Assembly: GCA_030737835.1 (NCBI GenBank)
Contig: CM060856.1
Span: forward strand, 18,455,116-18,519,115
Source of the DNA: Acorus gramineus
Taxonomy: Eukaryota > Streptophyta > Magnoliopsida > Acorales > Acoraceae
Length of the DNA: 64,000 bases
Direction: 5' to 3'
Position numbers and translations under genes: made by a program. Under the pieces are notes generated by a model that did no database searches, had not been told where the DNA came from, and saw only the letters and a list, made by a program, of their open reading frames with translations. This document shows, piece by piece, positions 48,746 through 59,645 of this stretch (position 1 is its first letter; each line of letters starts with the position of its first letter).

Positions 48746-49924
48746 GTGATGTTTATGCTGTTATGGGCTATTGGCTTGATATAAATGTGGTTAATATGAA
48801 CTGTATGCATGGGTTGTGCTATTCACTGAGCGTGTGGCTCACCCCTCGCATATTATCTTTTTCAGTGATCTCTGAGGGAGGAGCTTCCCGAGCGACTACA
48901 CCAGTAGAGGAGTAGCGCCGCGTCCCACGAGTTTTGAGGCCATCAGCACCCTTCTCTCAGTTGTATGTATATATCTCTGTGCTTAGGCACCTAGTGGATG
49001 TTGTATGGATTTTATTTGTGTATATATTTAGACATGTTGGCTCTCACAGGACGTATGATTATGTATCGAGTCTGTAATATGTTTTGATTACAGACTCAGT
49101 CTTTTAGCTTCCGCATTTGGTGTATATATTATGTCAGCCCTGCTTTTATCTGTGTTGTCATTTTTAGTTGTTGTTTGTGGTATATTATTGAACCCCTGTT
49201 ACTGATATCATATATACACTTGCCGCGTCCCGGGGACGGCCGCCCTGGGGCGTGACATGTATAATCCATGAGATTCATGATTAAATGTAGTATGCATGCT
49301 ACCCTAGACTTGTATGTTAGGGACTTGCACCCTTAGGATTGTGTGTAAGAGCCATGCACCATGTTCCCATGCTAGGAAGCCTCGGCCTATACATGCGTCC
49401 TATTAGTTTGATTATTAAATTAAATGTTAGCATGCCTTATTAATATTATAGGGAGGGGCCTTGCGAGGTCAACATTGAGACCCGGGTTAGGGTACTCCGT
49501 GTTCCTTGTTTAGTTGTTGGGATGTCCTTTATCGGGACCTCATGCTGCCCTCCCAAGGTTTCTTGTCCCAATAATATTATAACTCTTGTTGATAATTAAT
49601 ATGACATCCCTTGTTAGTAAATGTCATTATGCATATTCCCCGCATCTTGGTTATGCGCCCTGGAGGAATCCTGAAGAATTCATGACACCAGAGTTGTTAG
49701 GATGTGTTGTCTGCAGATCCGAGTGGATCATATGCGATGGATAGGCTGTTTTGTTCCCTTCGTTGGATCCGTGTAGAGACTACCCCGGTGTTGGAAAGGT
49801 CGTCCCGTGCAGGGGCTCCCATCAGTAGGCGCCTCCTGATTTGGTAGAAGGACTGTGCTGAATGTGGGAGTAGCCAAATGACCGACGGAGTGGGGAGAGA
49901 CTATCGGTGGACCAAGGGTGACCA

Positions 49925-50205
49925 ACAGCCTAGTCAGTCCCAAGAGCCTAGGTCACCTATTGGAGGGTGAGGGTGAGGGTATGGTGGGCCGACAATGTGG
50001 CGACCTACTGGATTGTGTAAGGATGATTATCAGCCTAGTCAGTCCCAAGAGCCTAGGTCACCCATTGAGGGGTGAGGGTGAGGGTGTAGCGGGTGGCGGT
50101 AGCAACCCGCTGGTTTTGTGTAATTAGTCCCAATATCCTTGGTCACCCATTGAGAGGTGAGGGTGAGGGTGTAGTGGGTTGGCGGTAGCGACCCACTGGA
50201 TTGCG
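49925..50205 (+). repeat. gagggtgagggt modules in B1 LTR (three units)
   Basis: Three tandem units of about 95-110 bp beginning near 49931, 50035 and 50127 (each agtccca-type start, then ggtgagggtgagggt, then a cgacc-type end). B2 has two, so the module number varies between copies of the same family. Confidence 0.8.
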
Positions 50206-51889
50206 GAGTTGCTGCCATTTTGTGGCTTGAGTAATGTGATCGTGGATTAATAATATCTGGTTGTGGTTAATATAAGCTGTGATGCATGGGTTGTGCTGTT
50301 CACTGAGCGTGTGGCTCACCCCTCGCATAATATTTTTCTCTAGTGTCATCTGAGTCGGATCTGGAGGAGGAGCTCCCCGAGGGACTTCATCAGTAGCGGA
50401 GTAGCGCCACGTCCCGCGAGTATCATAGGCTATCAGCATCCCTTTTGCTTGTATGTATTATATTCCGTGCTTGGGCACGTGTTTGTATATTATTTGGATG
50501 TCTTTGTATATATTGGCTCTCACAGGACAGTTGATTATGTATCGAGTCTGTAATATGTTTTTGGATTACAGATTCAGTCTTTTAGCTTCCGCATTTGGTG
50601 TATATATTATGTCAGCCCTGCTTTTATCTGTGTAGTCATTTTTAGCTGTTGTGTGAGTATGTTATCGAACTCCCGTTTACTGATATCATATATACACTTG
50701 CCGCGTCCCGGGGTCGGCCGGCCCTGAGGCGTGACATCGAGAGTGGTTGTTTTCCATTGGGTTTCGCTTTGTGAACATGGGATCGTTCTCCCCTTCGTTG
50801 GATCCGATGTAGGAACTCCTCGGCGTTGGCTGTACTTGACAGAGGGCTCCCGTCCGTAGGTACCTCCGATGTGTCGGACAGTACGGATGGTGGGAGTGGA
50901 CTAGGTGGAGGCCACGAGGGTGGGAAAGGGCTATTGACGGACCAAGGGTGGAGAGCGGTGAGTTGAGGAGATCGGGTTGTAGATACTACCCGGGAGAGGG
51001 TTAACGAATGATGTTACGGGCGTGGGAATCGTTCTCTCTTCCATAAGTCCCAAGAGTCTCCCTCCAGGAGTGAGGGTAAGGATGAGGTGAAGATAATCGC
51101 CGCGTGACCCATTCGTTGTTCGACCGTTCCCATAGTTGTTGGGTCCGGTCTCGTGATCGATGTTGAAGGACATCGTTGGGCGATTATCTAGATGTAGATG
51201 ATCCAGTAGTGTTGAGTAGACCAGTAAATCCGGGTCTCTTCGACCGACGGTATGGTCTCTAGACCAGTAAATCCGGGTCTCTTCGACCGACGGTATGGTC
51301 TCTCCCCATAAGTCCCAAAAGACTCCCTCCGAGAGTGAGGGTGGGGGTGAGGTTGGTCGCGCCGCCGCGTGACCCTGTTATCCATTGGGTTTCTACCCAT
51401 GTTTTCCTTGAAAGGAAATTGATTATGTATTGAACTGTAGAATGATGATTGGTTTCCAGCCACTCACTGAGCTTGTAGCTCACCCCTCGCATACTGTTTC
51501 TTTTCAGGGGCAGTGTTGGGCGTGGAGCTGGAGCTTTCCTGTGGCGTGGTCTTATGGGCGTGGAGCGTTCTGTCGGCGGGTGGCGAGTGCGAGGCTGTCA
51601 GCATTCCTAGAGTCATTTATGCCTTGTAAATCGTGCATGTGACACAGGTTGTATTTTCTTTGGTCTAGACTTGGCTTCCACAGGACATTGATTGTGTATT
51701 CGGGTCTGTAATAATGTTTTGATTTACAGACATTGTTATATATTATGCTTCTGCTTTTCAGTCAGTTATCATTATCTTGCTTTGCCGCCTTGTGTATTGT
51801 TGTTGGTGTCCTTATTGACCTCAGGTATTGATAGCTGATATTATATTTATTTTGCCACGTCTCGGGGACGCCTGGGGCGTGACATTAAA

Positions 51890-52490
51890 AGTTTGGGGTT
51901 GGGGGATTCATCTAATTTTCGTAAAGTTTCATTTAATCCCTCATCTCAAGAAATTAATTGCTTGTGCAAGAAGTTTGAGAATGAAGGCATTCCATGTTCT
52001 CATATTATTGTTGTTTTGAGAAACAACTTCGTCGATTGCTTGCCTGAAAATCCCATCCTTCAAAGATGGACTACCACAGCCAAATCGAGGCCAGTATATG
52101 ATAAGGATGGAGTAGAACTTCAAACACAGAGAACATCATGTCAGTCAAGTGGCAAGAAGAATATTGAGATCGTGCATGGTTTTGCAGAATGTTTAAGTGA
52201 TTCTCCTGTTGAAGTGTGCAACGCAGTAAAAGATATGTTGGTTGAATTGTAGAAAATCAAGGCCTCGCACACTACAAGTGGCAGTAACAACCCACTACAA
52301 TGCACGAGCATGCCAATTCCTTCGATTGTAAATGTTCATCCCCCAAATATTTCAAAACCCAAAGGGAGTGAAAAAAGATTGAAGGGGGGTAAAGAGATAG
52401 CGATGGAAGAGATGGGTAAGAGACGAATTTGCAGTATGCGGTAAAAAGAATAAACACAATGCACATACTTGAAAGAAATGTAAGTCTACA
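51890..52490 (+). pseudogene. 3' part of a FAR1-related (FRS/Mutator-like transposase) gene
   Basis: The frame 51893-52252 reads FNPSSQEINCLCKKFENEGI then PCSHIIVVLRNNFVDCLPE and ILQRWT, i.e. the SWIM zinc finger (C-x-C...C-x-H) and the following helix of FAR1/FHY3-type proteins, which derive from Mutator-like transposases. A TAG ends the frame at 52252. Further on, KPKGSEKRLKGGK and, in another frame, CGKKNKHNAHT match the C-terminal linker and zinc knuckle of this family, with the last Cys position now TGA (near 52480). The 5' part, including the DDE domain, is cut off by the family A solo LTR at 51884. A dead gene or dead transposon end. Confidence 0.8.
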
Positions 52491-53189
52491 ATCCTTTGTG
52501 AGATAACATTAATTTATTGCATATTTTCTTAGTGATATATGATAGTTTGTGATTATTTTAGGTTATCACAAAATACTCATGACAATTCTATTTCATTAAA
52601 TGAAACTCCTGCTTCTAACATTTGCACCTATAAGTGCATGGTAAACAATTCCCTTAATGTGTCACTTCGTTTGGTCATTTGTTCAATGAGTTTTATCTAA
52701 TACTTACTTCAATTTTAATCATTCCAGACTATAGATAATGAACAGCGGAATACATTTCGGAGGCTAAGCTTTGATCTTAACACTGGTATGGCTGTAATGA
52801 AAATCAATATGATATTATCTTGTCTTCAATGCACTTCAACATGCAGGTCTTGATCACATTTATAGTTTTTATATGTAATACAGATCATGGGAGTTCAAAT
52901 ATCTCATAGTAGATGAAAAATTCCAGGACAACAAGAGAACGAGATGTCTCTTTTGTGAATTGATGTATATGAAATCATGTAATTATTTTGATGATGTAAT
53001 ATATATCCTTTTGTAATTACGCAGAACAAAACTTTAAATTGCTCACTCCTAAATGTAACAATTTTTTGGATGTGTTTACATACCTGTATACAAATCACAT
53101 GTTATCCATATTTGTGAAGCGACGTAACAAAATGGAAAACCTCAGCTATGTAGTTAGACGCAAATGTTTGATATCTGATGGTCTTCAAA
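52491..53189. other. No gene seen
   Basis: AT-rich spacer after the FAR1-like remnant. Some exon-like polar reading is possible near 52560-52830 but no family was recognised. Confidence 0.45.
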
Positions 53190-55060
53190 ATTCTCCAGAT
53201 CCATGATTTAACTGCTAGTTACATATTATTTTATCAAGAGTTGATTGAAAACTTGATAATAATAAATGCCTATGAGATTAAATTACATACATACATGCTA
53301 GAATTCACACATTGGTTGGAGCTACCATTATCACTGGATGTGTCTTCAAACGTAGTTACCTATATATAATTCGTCAGTTACATATATGCGTGAAGTGACT
53401 TAATCACCTGTAGGCTTAAATTACATACTTACACGCTTGAATGTACTCACTCTGGAAAGCTACGAAAATCTCTAGATGTATTTTAAGACACAGTTACCTA
53501 CATAAATATAACAGGTTACATATATTAGTGAAGTGAGTTAATCACTTGTAGGCTTAAATTACAGATATACACGCTTGCATTTACTCATCGTCCGAAACTA
53601 CCAATATCTCTTGATGTGTTTTAAGACACATTTACCTATATAAAACTAACCGGTTACATATTTGAATAGAGTGACTTAATTACCTATGGAAATAAATTAT
53701 ATACATACACCCACTATTTGAATCTACCAAAATATCCCTGGATGTGTTTTAAGACACAGTTACCTACATAAATATAACATGTTACATATATTGATGAAGT
53801 GAGTTACTCACTTGTAGGCTTAAATTACATACACACATGCTTGCATTTACTCACTGTCTGAAGCTACCAATATCTCTGGATCTGTTTTAAGACACAGTTA
53901 CCTACATAAAACTAACTGGTTACATATTTTGATAGAGTGACTTAACCACCTATGGGAATCAATTACATACATACACCCACTATTTGAAGCTACCAACATA
54001 TCCCTGGATGTGTTTTAAGACACAGTTACCTACATAAATATAACATGTTACATATATTGGTGAAGTGAGTTAATCACCTGTAGGCTTAAATTACATACAT
54101 ACACGCTTTCATTTACTCATTGTCCGAAACTACCAATATCTCTGGATATGTTTTAAGACACCGTTACCTACATAAAACTAACTGGTTACATATTGTGGTT
54201 GAGAGACTTAATTACCTATGATAATAAATTACATACATACACCCACTATTTGAATCTACCAAAATATCCCTGGATGTGTTTTAAGACACAGTTACCTACA
54301 TAAATATAACATGTTACATATATTGGTGAAGTGAATTACTCACCTGTAGGCTTAAATTACATACATACATGCTTGCATTTACTAACTGTCCGAAGCTACC
54401 AATAATCTCTGGATCTGTTTTAAGGCACAGTTATCTACATAAAACTAATTGGTTACATATTTTGGTAGAGTGACTTAACGACCTATGGGAATCAATTACA
54501 TACATACACCCACTATTTGAAGCTACCAACATATCCCTGAATGTGTTTTAAGACACAGTTACTTACATAAATATAACAGGTTGCATATATTGGTGAAGTG
54601 AGTTAATCACCTGTAGGCTTAAATTACATACATACACGCTTGCATTTACTCATTGTCCGAAACTACCAATATCTTTTGATGTGTTTTAAGACACATTTAC
54701 CTACATAAAACTAACTGGTTACATATTGTGGTTGAGAGACTTAACTACCTATGGTAATAAATTACATACATACACCCACTATTTGAATCTATCAAAATAT
54801 CCTTGGATATGTTTTAAAACACAATTACCTACATAAAACTAACTGGTTACATATTTTGGTAGAGTGACTTAACCACCTATGGGAATAAATTACATACATA
54901 CACCCTTCTACCTGTAAGCTACAAAAATATCCCTGGATGTGTTTTAAAACAGACTTACCTATATACATTTAACAGGTTACATATATTGCTGAAGTGGCTT
55001 AATCACCTGTAGGCTTGAAATACATACATACATTGCTAATTTACTCTTTGTCTGAAATCA
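53190..55060. repeat. Tandem array of 133-bp monomers in 267-bp dimers
   Basis: About 14 monomers of 128-137 bp, recognisable by aaattacatacatacac starts near 53281, 53417, 53549, 53684, 53821, 53957, 54088, 54224, 54354, 54492, 54620, 54756, 54884 and 55013. Two monomer types alternate in most of the array: type I continues gcttgcatttactca, type II continues ccactatttgaa. All share gatgtgttttaagacacagttacc and a ggttacatat block. The alternation gives a higher-order period of about 267 bp. Monomers at the edges are the most diverged. AT-rich, not coding. Confidence 0.92.
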
Positions 55061-55421
55061 TATTTACACACACAATTTTTCACAAACTTAACCTATTACA
55101 TAATATTGCAATAGCATATGCATACCAACTCATGAATACCACCCGTTGTAAAGCATCGTATTCCTGTGATTTTTCACACGTCACTTCTTAAACGTATCTC
55201 ATCTGCAATGCTTCTTTCATATTTTATATACAATAAATGTGAGATAAAAACACTGTTTAAGTGTCAAAATTTTGAGAGCATGTAACATAGATATATGAGC
55301 ACATTACACATCATTGTTTTGACATGTTACAAAAAATGCAAATTAAGGTATAAGATCCTCATCCGATTGTTTCCGATGTTAAAGTCTCATTTTTTTGCAA
55401 TATGAGTGCTGCTAGCTTTCC

Positions 55422-56718
55422 TCAAAAATTATCCATGTCAACCTGAGAAATTGCCATGCATAACAGTTATATAAATAATAAAAACTAATTGTGATTTACA
55501 TACATTTAAAAGAAAAATGTCCTTACATGTGTGAATTGAAATTCTTTAGCTTGGCCTAAGCACTCCATATATTTTAAAACAAAAACACCACAATCAGTAC
55601 CATTATTCTGTTTGGGACATGTCACACAGTGATTGAGTTGCCAACCCTCATCAACTATCCCCTTGTTGTTCTTAATATATGCAACCTATATGAAGCAACA
55701 ACCATTATTAGAGCATTTCCAAGATCAAATTATCATGAAACTAGACTGACTATAAGATTTTTCATGAGTGGACTTACAATTGCTTCGGCGCTCTTCATAT
55801 AAGTTTTCCCCTTCTTAGATGTATATGCATCAAAACAACCCTTTTTCATATTAATGACCAATAGATGCCAATGAAAATTTGTTAAAAGCGGAAATAATAC
55901 TAGACCAGTGGTAGTGGAGATCATCTCCCTCAAAGCAGTCAAATGTTTCTTCGCTTTTTTCATGTCTCCTTTTGAAAACCAATACTGTTATACAAACATT
56001 ATATAAATAAGAATCGAGGTCTAACAATATTGTCCGTGAATATTTCCAAAAGACTTCATACATACATGAAACAATGATGACACACACATAGTTCTTAGTT
56101 TTCCATCTTCAGTTCGACTCCGCTCTTGAAAAATATAACCAAAAACATTGATTACCTATAAGATAAAGAAAGTGTTAATGTTATTTATAAGGTTTGGGGA
56201 TTGAAATATGAAAAGCACATACAAACTTCATTTAGCTTACATCTCCCTCAAGACATCTTCCTGTTAACAATTCAAATATTTGCTTCCTCGTACAAAATGT
56301 GTCTTTGTTCTCAAACACAATTGCTCTGGATGAAATAAAATATAATAAGTACGAACATATTGATTAAAATAAAAATGAGTTATAACACTAAAGCATTACC
56401 CATTCATTTCTAAATTCAAAAATTTGCCTATCAATTTTCTGTCAAGTTTATCTAAATCATCCATCGGTACAGTCTGAAATGATATAAATGATATTAGAAA
56501 ATATATAAAAATCAAATAATAGATTTTAGCTAGTGTACATTAGAGAAAGTAATGGTAATACGCATTAATACCTTGTGACACCTCTTTCTCAAGGATGCAA
56601 GTAAAAGATACGGAGAAGTTATATTGGAACCTTTTTTCTTATCTCTTTTCCCTTTTCTCTTTTCTTTGCTTTCATCCTTTGTAGTGTGAGTTTCTTGCTC
56701 TCTGTCTTTCTGTTCATC
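55422..56718 (-). pseudogene. ULP1-like cysteine protease (C48), 5' end removed by LTR
   Basis: Seven exon pieces on the minus strand: 56718-56572, 56473-56400, 56325-56241, 56155-56066, 55984-55778, 55685-55527 and 55442-55422. All have GT/AG borders and compatible phases, leaving about 260 codons open. The first reads a Lys-rich linker then SPYLLLASLRKR. The protease part shows NFHWHLLVIN (catalytic His), CFDAYTSKKGK (Asp) and CPKQNNGTDCGVFV (oxyanion Gln and catalytic Cys), the C48 (SUMO protease-type) signature. The frame ends at MDNF-TGA; beyond it GKLAALILQKNETL stays open, so the TGA could be a CGA-to-TGA mutation. The 5' end is lost at the LTR boundary. ULP-like genes carried by Mutator-like elements (Kaonashi type) are known, and the FAR1-like remnant 3 kb away fits. 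Confidence 0.8.
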
Positions 56719-57535
56719 TGTTGTGCCTGTGTCATTTGGAGCGCTCTGTTTGAAAATTTTGGGTACATAAATTTTTTTGAAGTTATGTATTCCTGATTTG
56801 GTATTTGGATTTGATTTAGTTAAAATCCAAGATGAAGAGATTTAAATATGAATTTACTATGAGATATCCAGTTTTGAGTTAGCTTTCGTACAGAAGTGGA
56901 ATTAGATCAACTGGATTCTTGTAGTAAAAGTTATGGGTATTTTTCCAAGTATACCCCGGGGTTGGAAATTCTGGCAGCAGCCCTGCTCGATGTTTAGCTC
57001 TAATTTCGGATTAGCTGGAGGGATTATCTGATCTTGGCATGAACATGAAAGTTGTAGATAATCTTCTGAGCTTTCCCACGGAATTAGAATTGTGCCATTC
57101 GAAGCTATATTTAGGAAGTTATGGCTGTTCCAGTGAAGCGTGCGCAGAATTTCTAGTCAAAGGGCGACTAGGTAATTCCCCCTTAAGATATTTTGATAAA
57201 TATCTCTCTCTCTCTCTCTCCCCTCACAAATCCCACGTCGAATACCTCTTTTTTTCTCTCTTCCTCTCCTTCAAAAGCACACCAAGTGTTTGATGAAAGT
57301 CCCCAATGAGAGGAGAAGGTGGTGGAGGAAGGGATGGTAGATCTTTGTGTATGTGTTGTTGTGTTGTTGTCTTCTCCTCACTCTCAAGCTCTCTTTGCAT
57401 GAACTCCCCCCCCCCCTGATTTGCAGCCATGGAGGTGGCTGAGGAGAAGGCTGAGGAGAGGTGGTGGTGGTCTCGGTGGCGGCGTTTCGGTGCGCGAAGG
57501 GCCCCTGAACCTCCCCCTTTCTTTCCCCTCCCAAG

Positions 57536-58374
57536 GTGAGCTCCTCCCTTCTTTTCATGGTTTTCTTGGATTAAGGGGTTGGTTGGGAAGTCATGCATGC
57601 TAGGTAGATGGGTTGGGGTGTGTGTGAGGGGTTGGGAAGGGTTAAAATGGGGTAAGGATGGCTTGGGCGCGCGCTGGGCGTAGTCTGCGCACGTGCGCGC
57701 GCAGGCGAGCGCTGGCAGGCTCTGGCCGGCGCGCAGACGCGTGCGGGCGCGTGCGCGCGGGTGCGCGTAGGTGCAAGCACGAGCGGGTGCGCGCGGGCGT
57801 GCGCGCGCGCGGCAGGGCGTCTGGGCATGTTGCCTGGGCGCGGGGCAAGGGACCAGTGCGCGCGCGTGCGTGTGCGTGCTGGGGGATGCGCGGGGTGCTG
57901 CGCGAGGGAGCGGGATGGACGTGCAGTGCGCGCGGGCGAGCGCGAGCGTGCGCGTGCGTGCGGCAGCGCATCTGGCGCGTGGGCAGGCGCGCGGCAGTGC
58001 GCCGATGGTGCTGGGGCGTGCGCAGGGTGCTGCGCGAGGGGCGCGGGTTGGGCGTGTAGTGCGTGCGGGCGCGAGCGAGCGTGCGCGTGCCTGCGGCAGC
58101 GCGTCTGGGCGCGCGGGTAGGCGCGCGGCAGTGCGCCGATGGTGCTGGGGTGCGTGCGTGTGTGCGTGCGCATTCGTGCGTGCGCATGCGGGGGCCATGC
58201 GTGTGGCTGCCCGAGGGTTCGGGTAGGTGTCGGGGCACTCGGACTTGCGTGCGTACGTGCGTGCTTGCATCCGTGCGAGCCCGTATGCATGCTTGTCCAA
58301 GTATGGGGTATTTCTAATGTTTTCTTTGTATAAATTGTGTTGTTTCTCACCAGTTGGATGCCCCTACCTTGCAG
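57536..58374 (+). other. Predicted LTR intron with GC-rich core, family A
   Basis: Donor CCCAAG|GTGAGC at 57535/57536 and acceptor ctaccttgcag ending at 58374; 839 bp. The core holds two or three internally repeated stretches around cggcagtgcgccgatggtgctgggg (cores at about 57990 and 58125) and gcgcgg words. The same acceptor and following miniexon occur in A1. Confidence 0.5.
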
Positions 58375-58412
58375 ATCTCGTCGGATGGGATGGCGAGGTC
58401 CCGGGTCGTAAG
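58375..58412 (+). other. Predicted LTR miniexon, family A (38 nt)
   Basis: Lies between TTGCAG and GTGAGTGG; begins ATCTCGTCGGATGGGATGG. The downstream acceptor is tttcttttcag, with the third exon starting at 60125 (GGGCAGTGTTGGGCGTGG). Confidence 0.5.
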
Positions 58413-59061
58413 GTGAGTGGTTCGATTCCAATCCCCCCCCTCTCGAGGGATGCGCTCGACCCGCATAGACGCGCGTCGCGCATCGATGGGGGCCCCTAGC
58501 TAAATTATGTAGCCACCTGTACATGCCTGATTATTATGATGTATCCATGTCACCTTAGACCTTGAATGCTAGGGATATACACCCATACATCATGTATAGA
58601 GGTCCGTACATGCCTGGACATCATGTCCTGTACTTAAGAGCCTTGATCTATGCATGTTTTGCTATGATGTATTCATGCCACCTTAAACTTTGTATGCTAG
58701 GGATATGCACCCTTATATCATGTATAGCGGCCTATGCATGCTTAGATACCAAGCCCCGAGCTATGCATGTTCCCATCTAGTTTAATCTAATTAAATCAGA
58801 ATGTGAGCATGCCTTAGTGAATATTGTAACCTTGTGGTTATGATATATGTCTCCCCGCATCTTAGGGGATTATGTGAGCATTTAGTTGCAAGCATGCCTT
58901 AGAGAATATTATAACCCAGTTGTTATCATATTGCTTTCCCCGCATCTTAGTTATGTGCCCTGGAGGAATTCTGAAGAATTCATGTCATTTGTAGAGTTGA
59001 GATCGGTGTCGGCGGATCCAAGTGGATCGTATCCGTGTGGGTAGGCTGTTTCTCTTCCCTT

Positions 59062-59645
59062 CGTTGGATCCGTGTAGGGACTCCTCAACGTTAGACAGGC
59101 CGTCCTGACAGAGGGCTCCCATCAGTAGGTACCTCCTGATTTGGTTTCGGACTGTGCTGAATCGTAGGAGTAGACCAGGCGAGCTACGGTGTGGAGGAGA
59201 GGCTTTCGGTGGACCAAGGGTGATTAACAGCCTAGTTAGTCCCAAAAGACCATGTCACCACCTTGAGGGTGAGGGTGAGGGTGTGGTGGGTCGGCGATGT
59301 AGCGACCCACTAGCTTGTGTAGTTACTCCCGTTTAGGGACTATGACCACTTTGAGATTAATATGAGTGTATTGGTTGCTGTTATGCATGTGTATGATATC
59401 GCGATGAGCGAGTATCGGGAGTGGTTGTTTTCCATTGGGTTCCGCTTTGCGACCATGGGATCGTTCTCCCCCTTCATTTGGATCCGATGTAGTGACATCC
59501 CCGGCGTTAGACAGGCCGTCCTGACAGAGGGCTCCCATCAGTAGGCACCTCCTGATTTGGTTTCGGACTGTGCTGAATCGTGGGAGTAGACCAGGCGAGC
59601 TACAGAGCGGGGAGAGGCTACCGATGGACCAGGGGTGTAGAGCAG
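59062..59645 (+). repeat. Direct repeat inside family A LTR, spacing about 425 bp
   Basis: A block of about 160 bp from ggatccgtgtaggga through gacaggccgtcctgacagag, cctgatttggtttcgg and ggtggaccaaggg (59065-59225) recurs at 59488-59640. Nearby a 43-46-bp unit (gaccagtaaatcc to ggtatggtc) is doubled at 59835-59920; A1 has the same doubling at 51220-51302, so it predates the split of the two copies. Confidence 0.8.

Larger units (their letters stand above)
46095..49257 (+). mobile_element. Solo LTR of family B (B2), nested in B1
   Basis: 3,163 bp, TGTTATATATGTG...GGCGTGACA, flanked by the perfect target duplication TGTAT (46090-46094 and 49258-49262). Deleting it rejoins B1 as aatgtat|aatccatg, matching the uninterrupted B2 sequence near 47905-47915. 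This is the youngest of the three nested events. Confidence 0.93.
44289..50736 (+). mobile_element. Solo LTR of family B (B1), split by B2
   Basis: Starts TGTTATATATGTGTCACT and ends GGCGTGACA, flanked by the perfect 5-bp target duplication TCGAG (44284-44288 and 50737-50741). Without the inner insertion it is 3,280 bp (44289-46094 plus 49263-50736). No internal retroelement sequence is present, so unequal recombination between LTRs has left one LTR. Families A and B share their general plan (GC-rich intron, miniexon, gagggtgagggt modules, cactgagcgtgtggctcacccctcgcat-type block) but differ at the 5' end and in many segments. Confidence 0.92.
42961..51884 (+). mobile_element. Solo LTR of gypsy family A, 5'-truncated and split (A1)
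   Basis: The parts 42961-44288 and 50742-51884 follow, in order, the second half of the intact LTR at 56719-60504, and the right end is the same gcctggggcgtgaca. The first 1.3 kb or so of the LTR is missing. No primer site or coding sequence follows the right end; a FAR1-like exon starts instead, so this is a solo LTR inserted beside or into that gene. At 44288 it is interrupted by the family B insertion; removing that restores the family A sequence across gagtatcgagagtgg. Confidence 0.9.

Noticed and set aside
48590..50180. Interstitial telomere repeat
   Set aside because: The (gagggt)n runs are only two or three units long and are embedded in LTR modules; they are not the plant TTTAGGG repeat.
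53190..55060. Regularly spaced repeats resembling a CRISPR array
   Set aside because: The repeats are contiguous 133-bp monomers without unique spacers, in a plant nuclear context; this is a tandem array.
56570..56718. Lys-rich stretch read as a separate nuclear protein
   Set aside because: It continues in phase into the ULP-like exons and matches the linker usually found before the protease domain.
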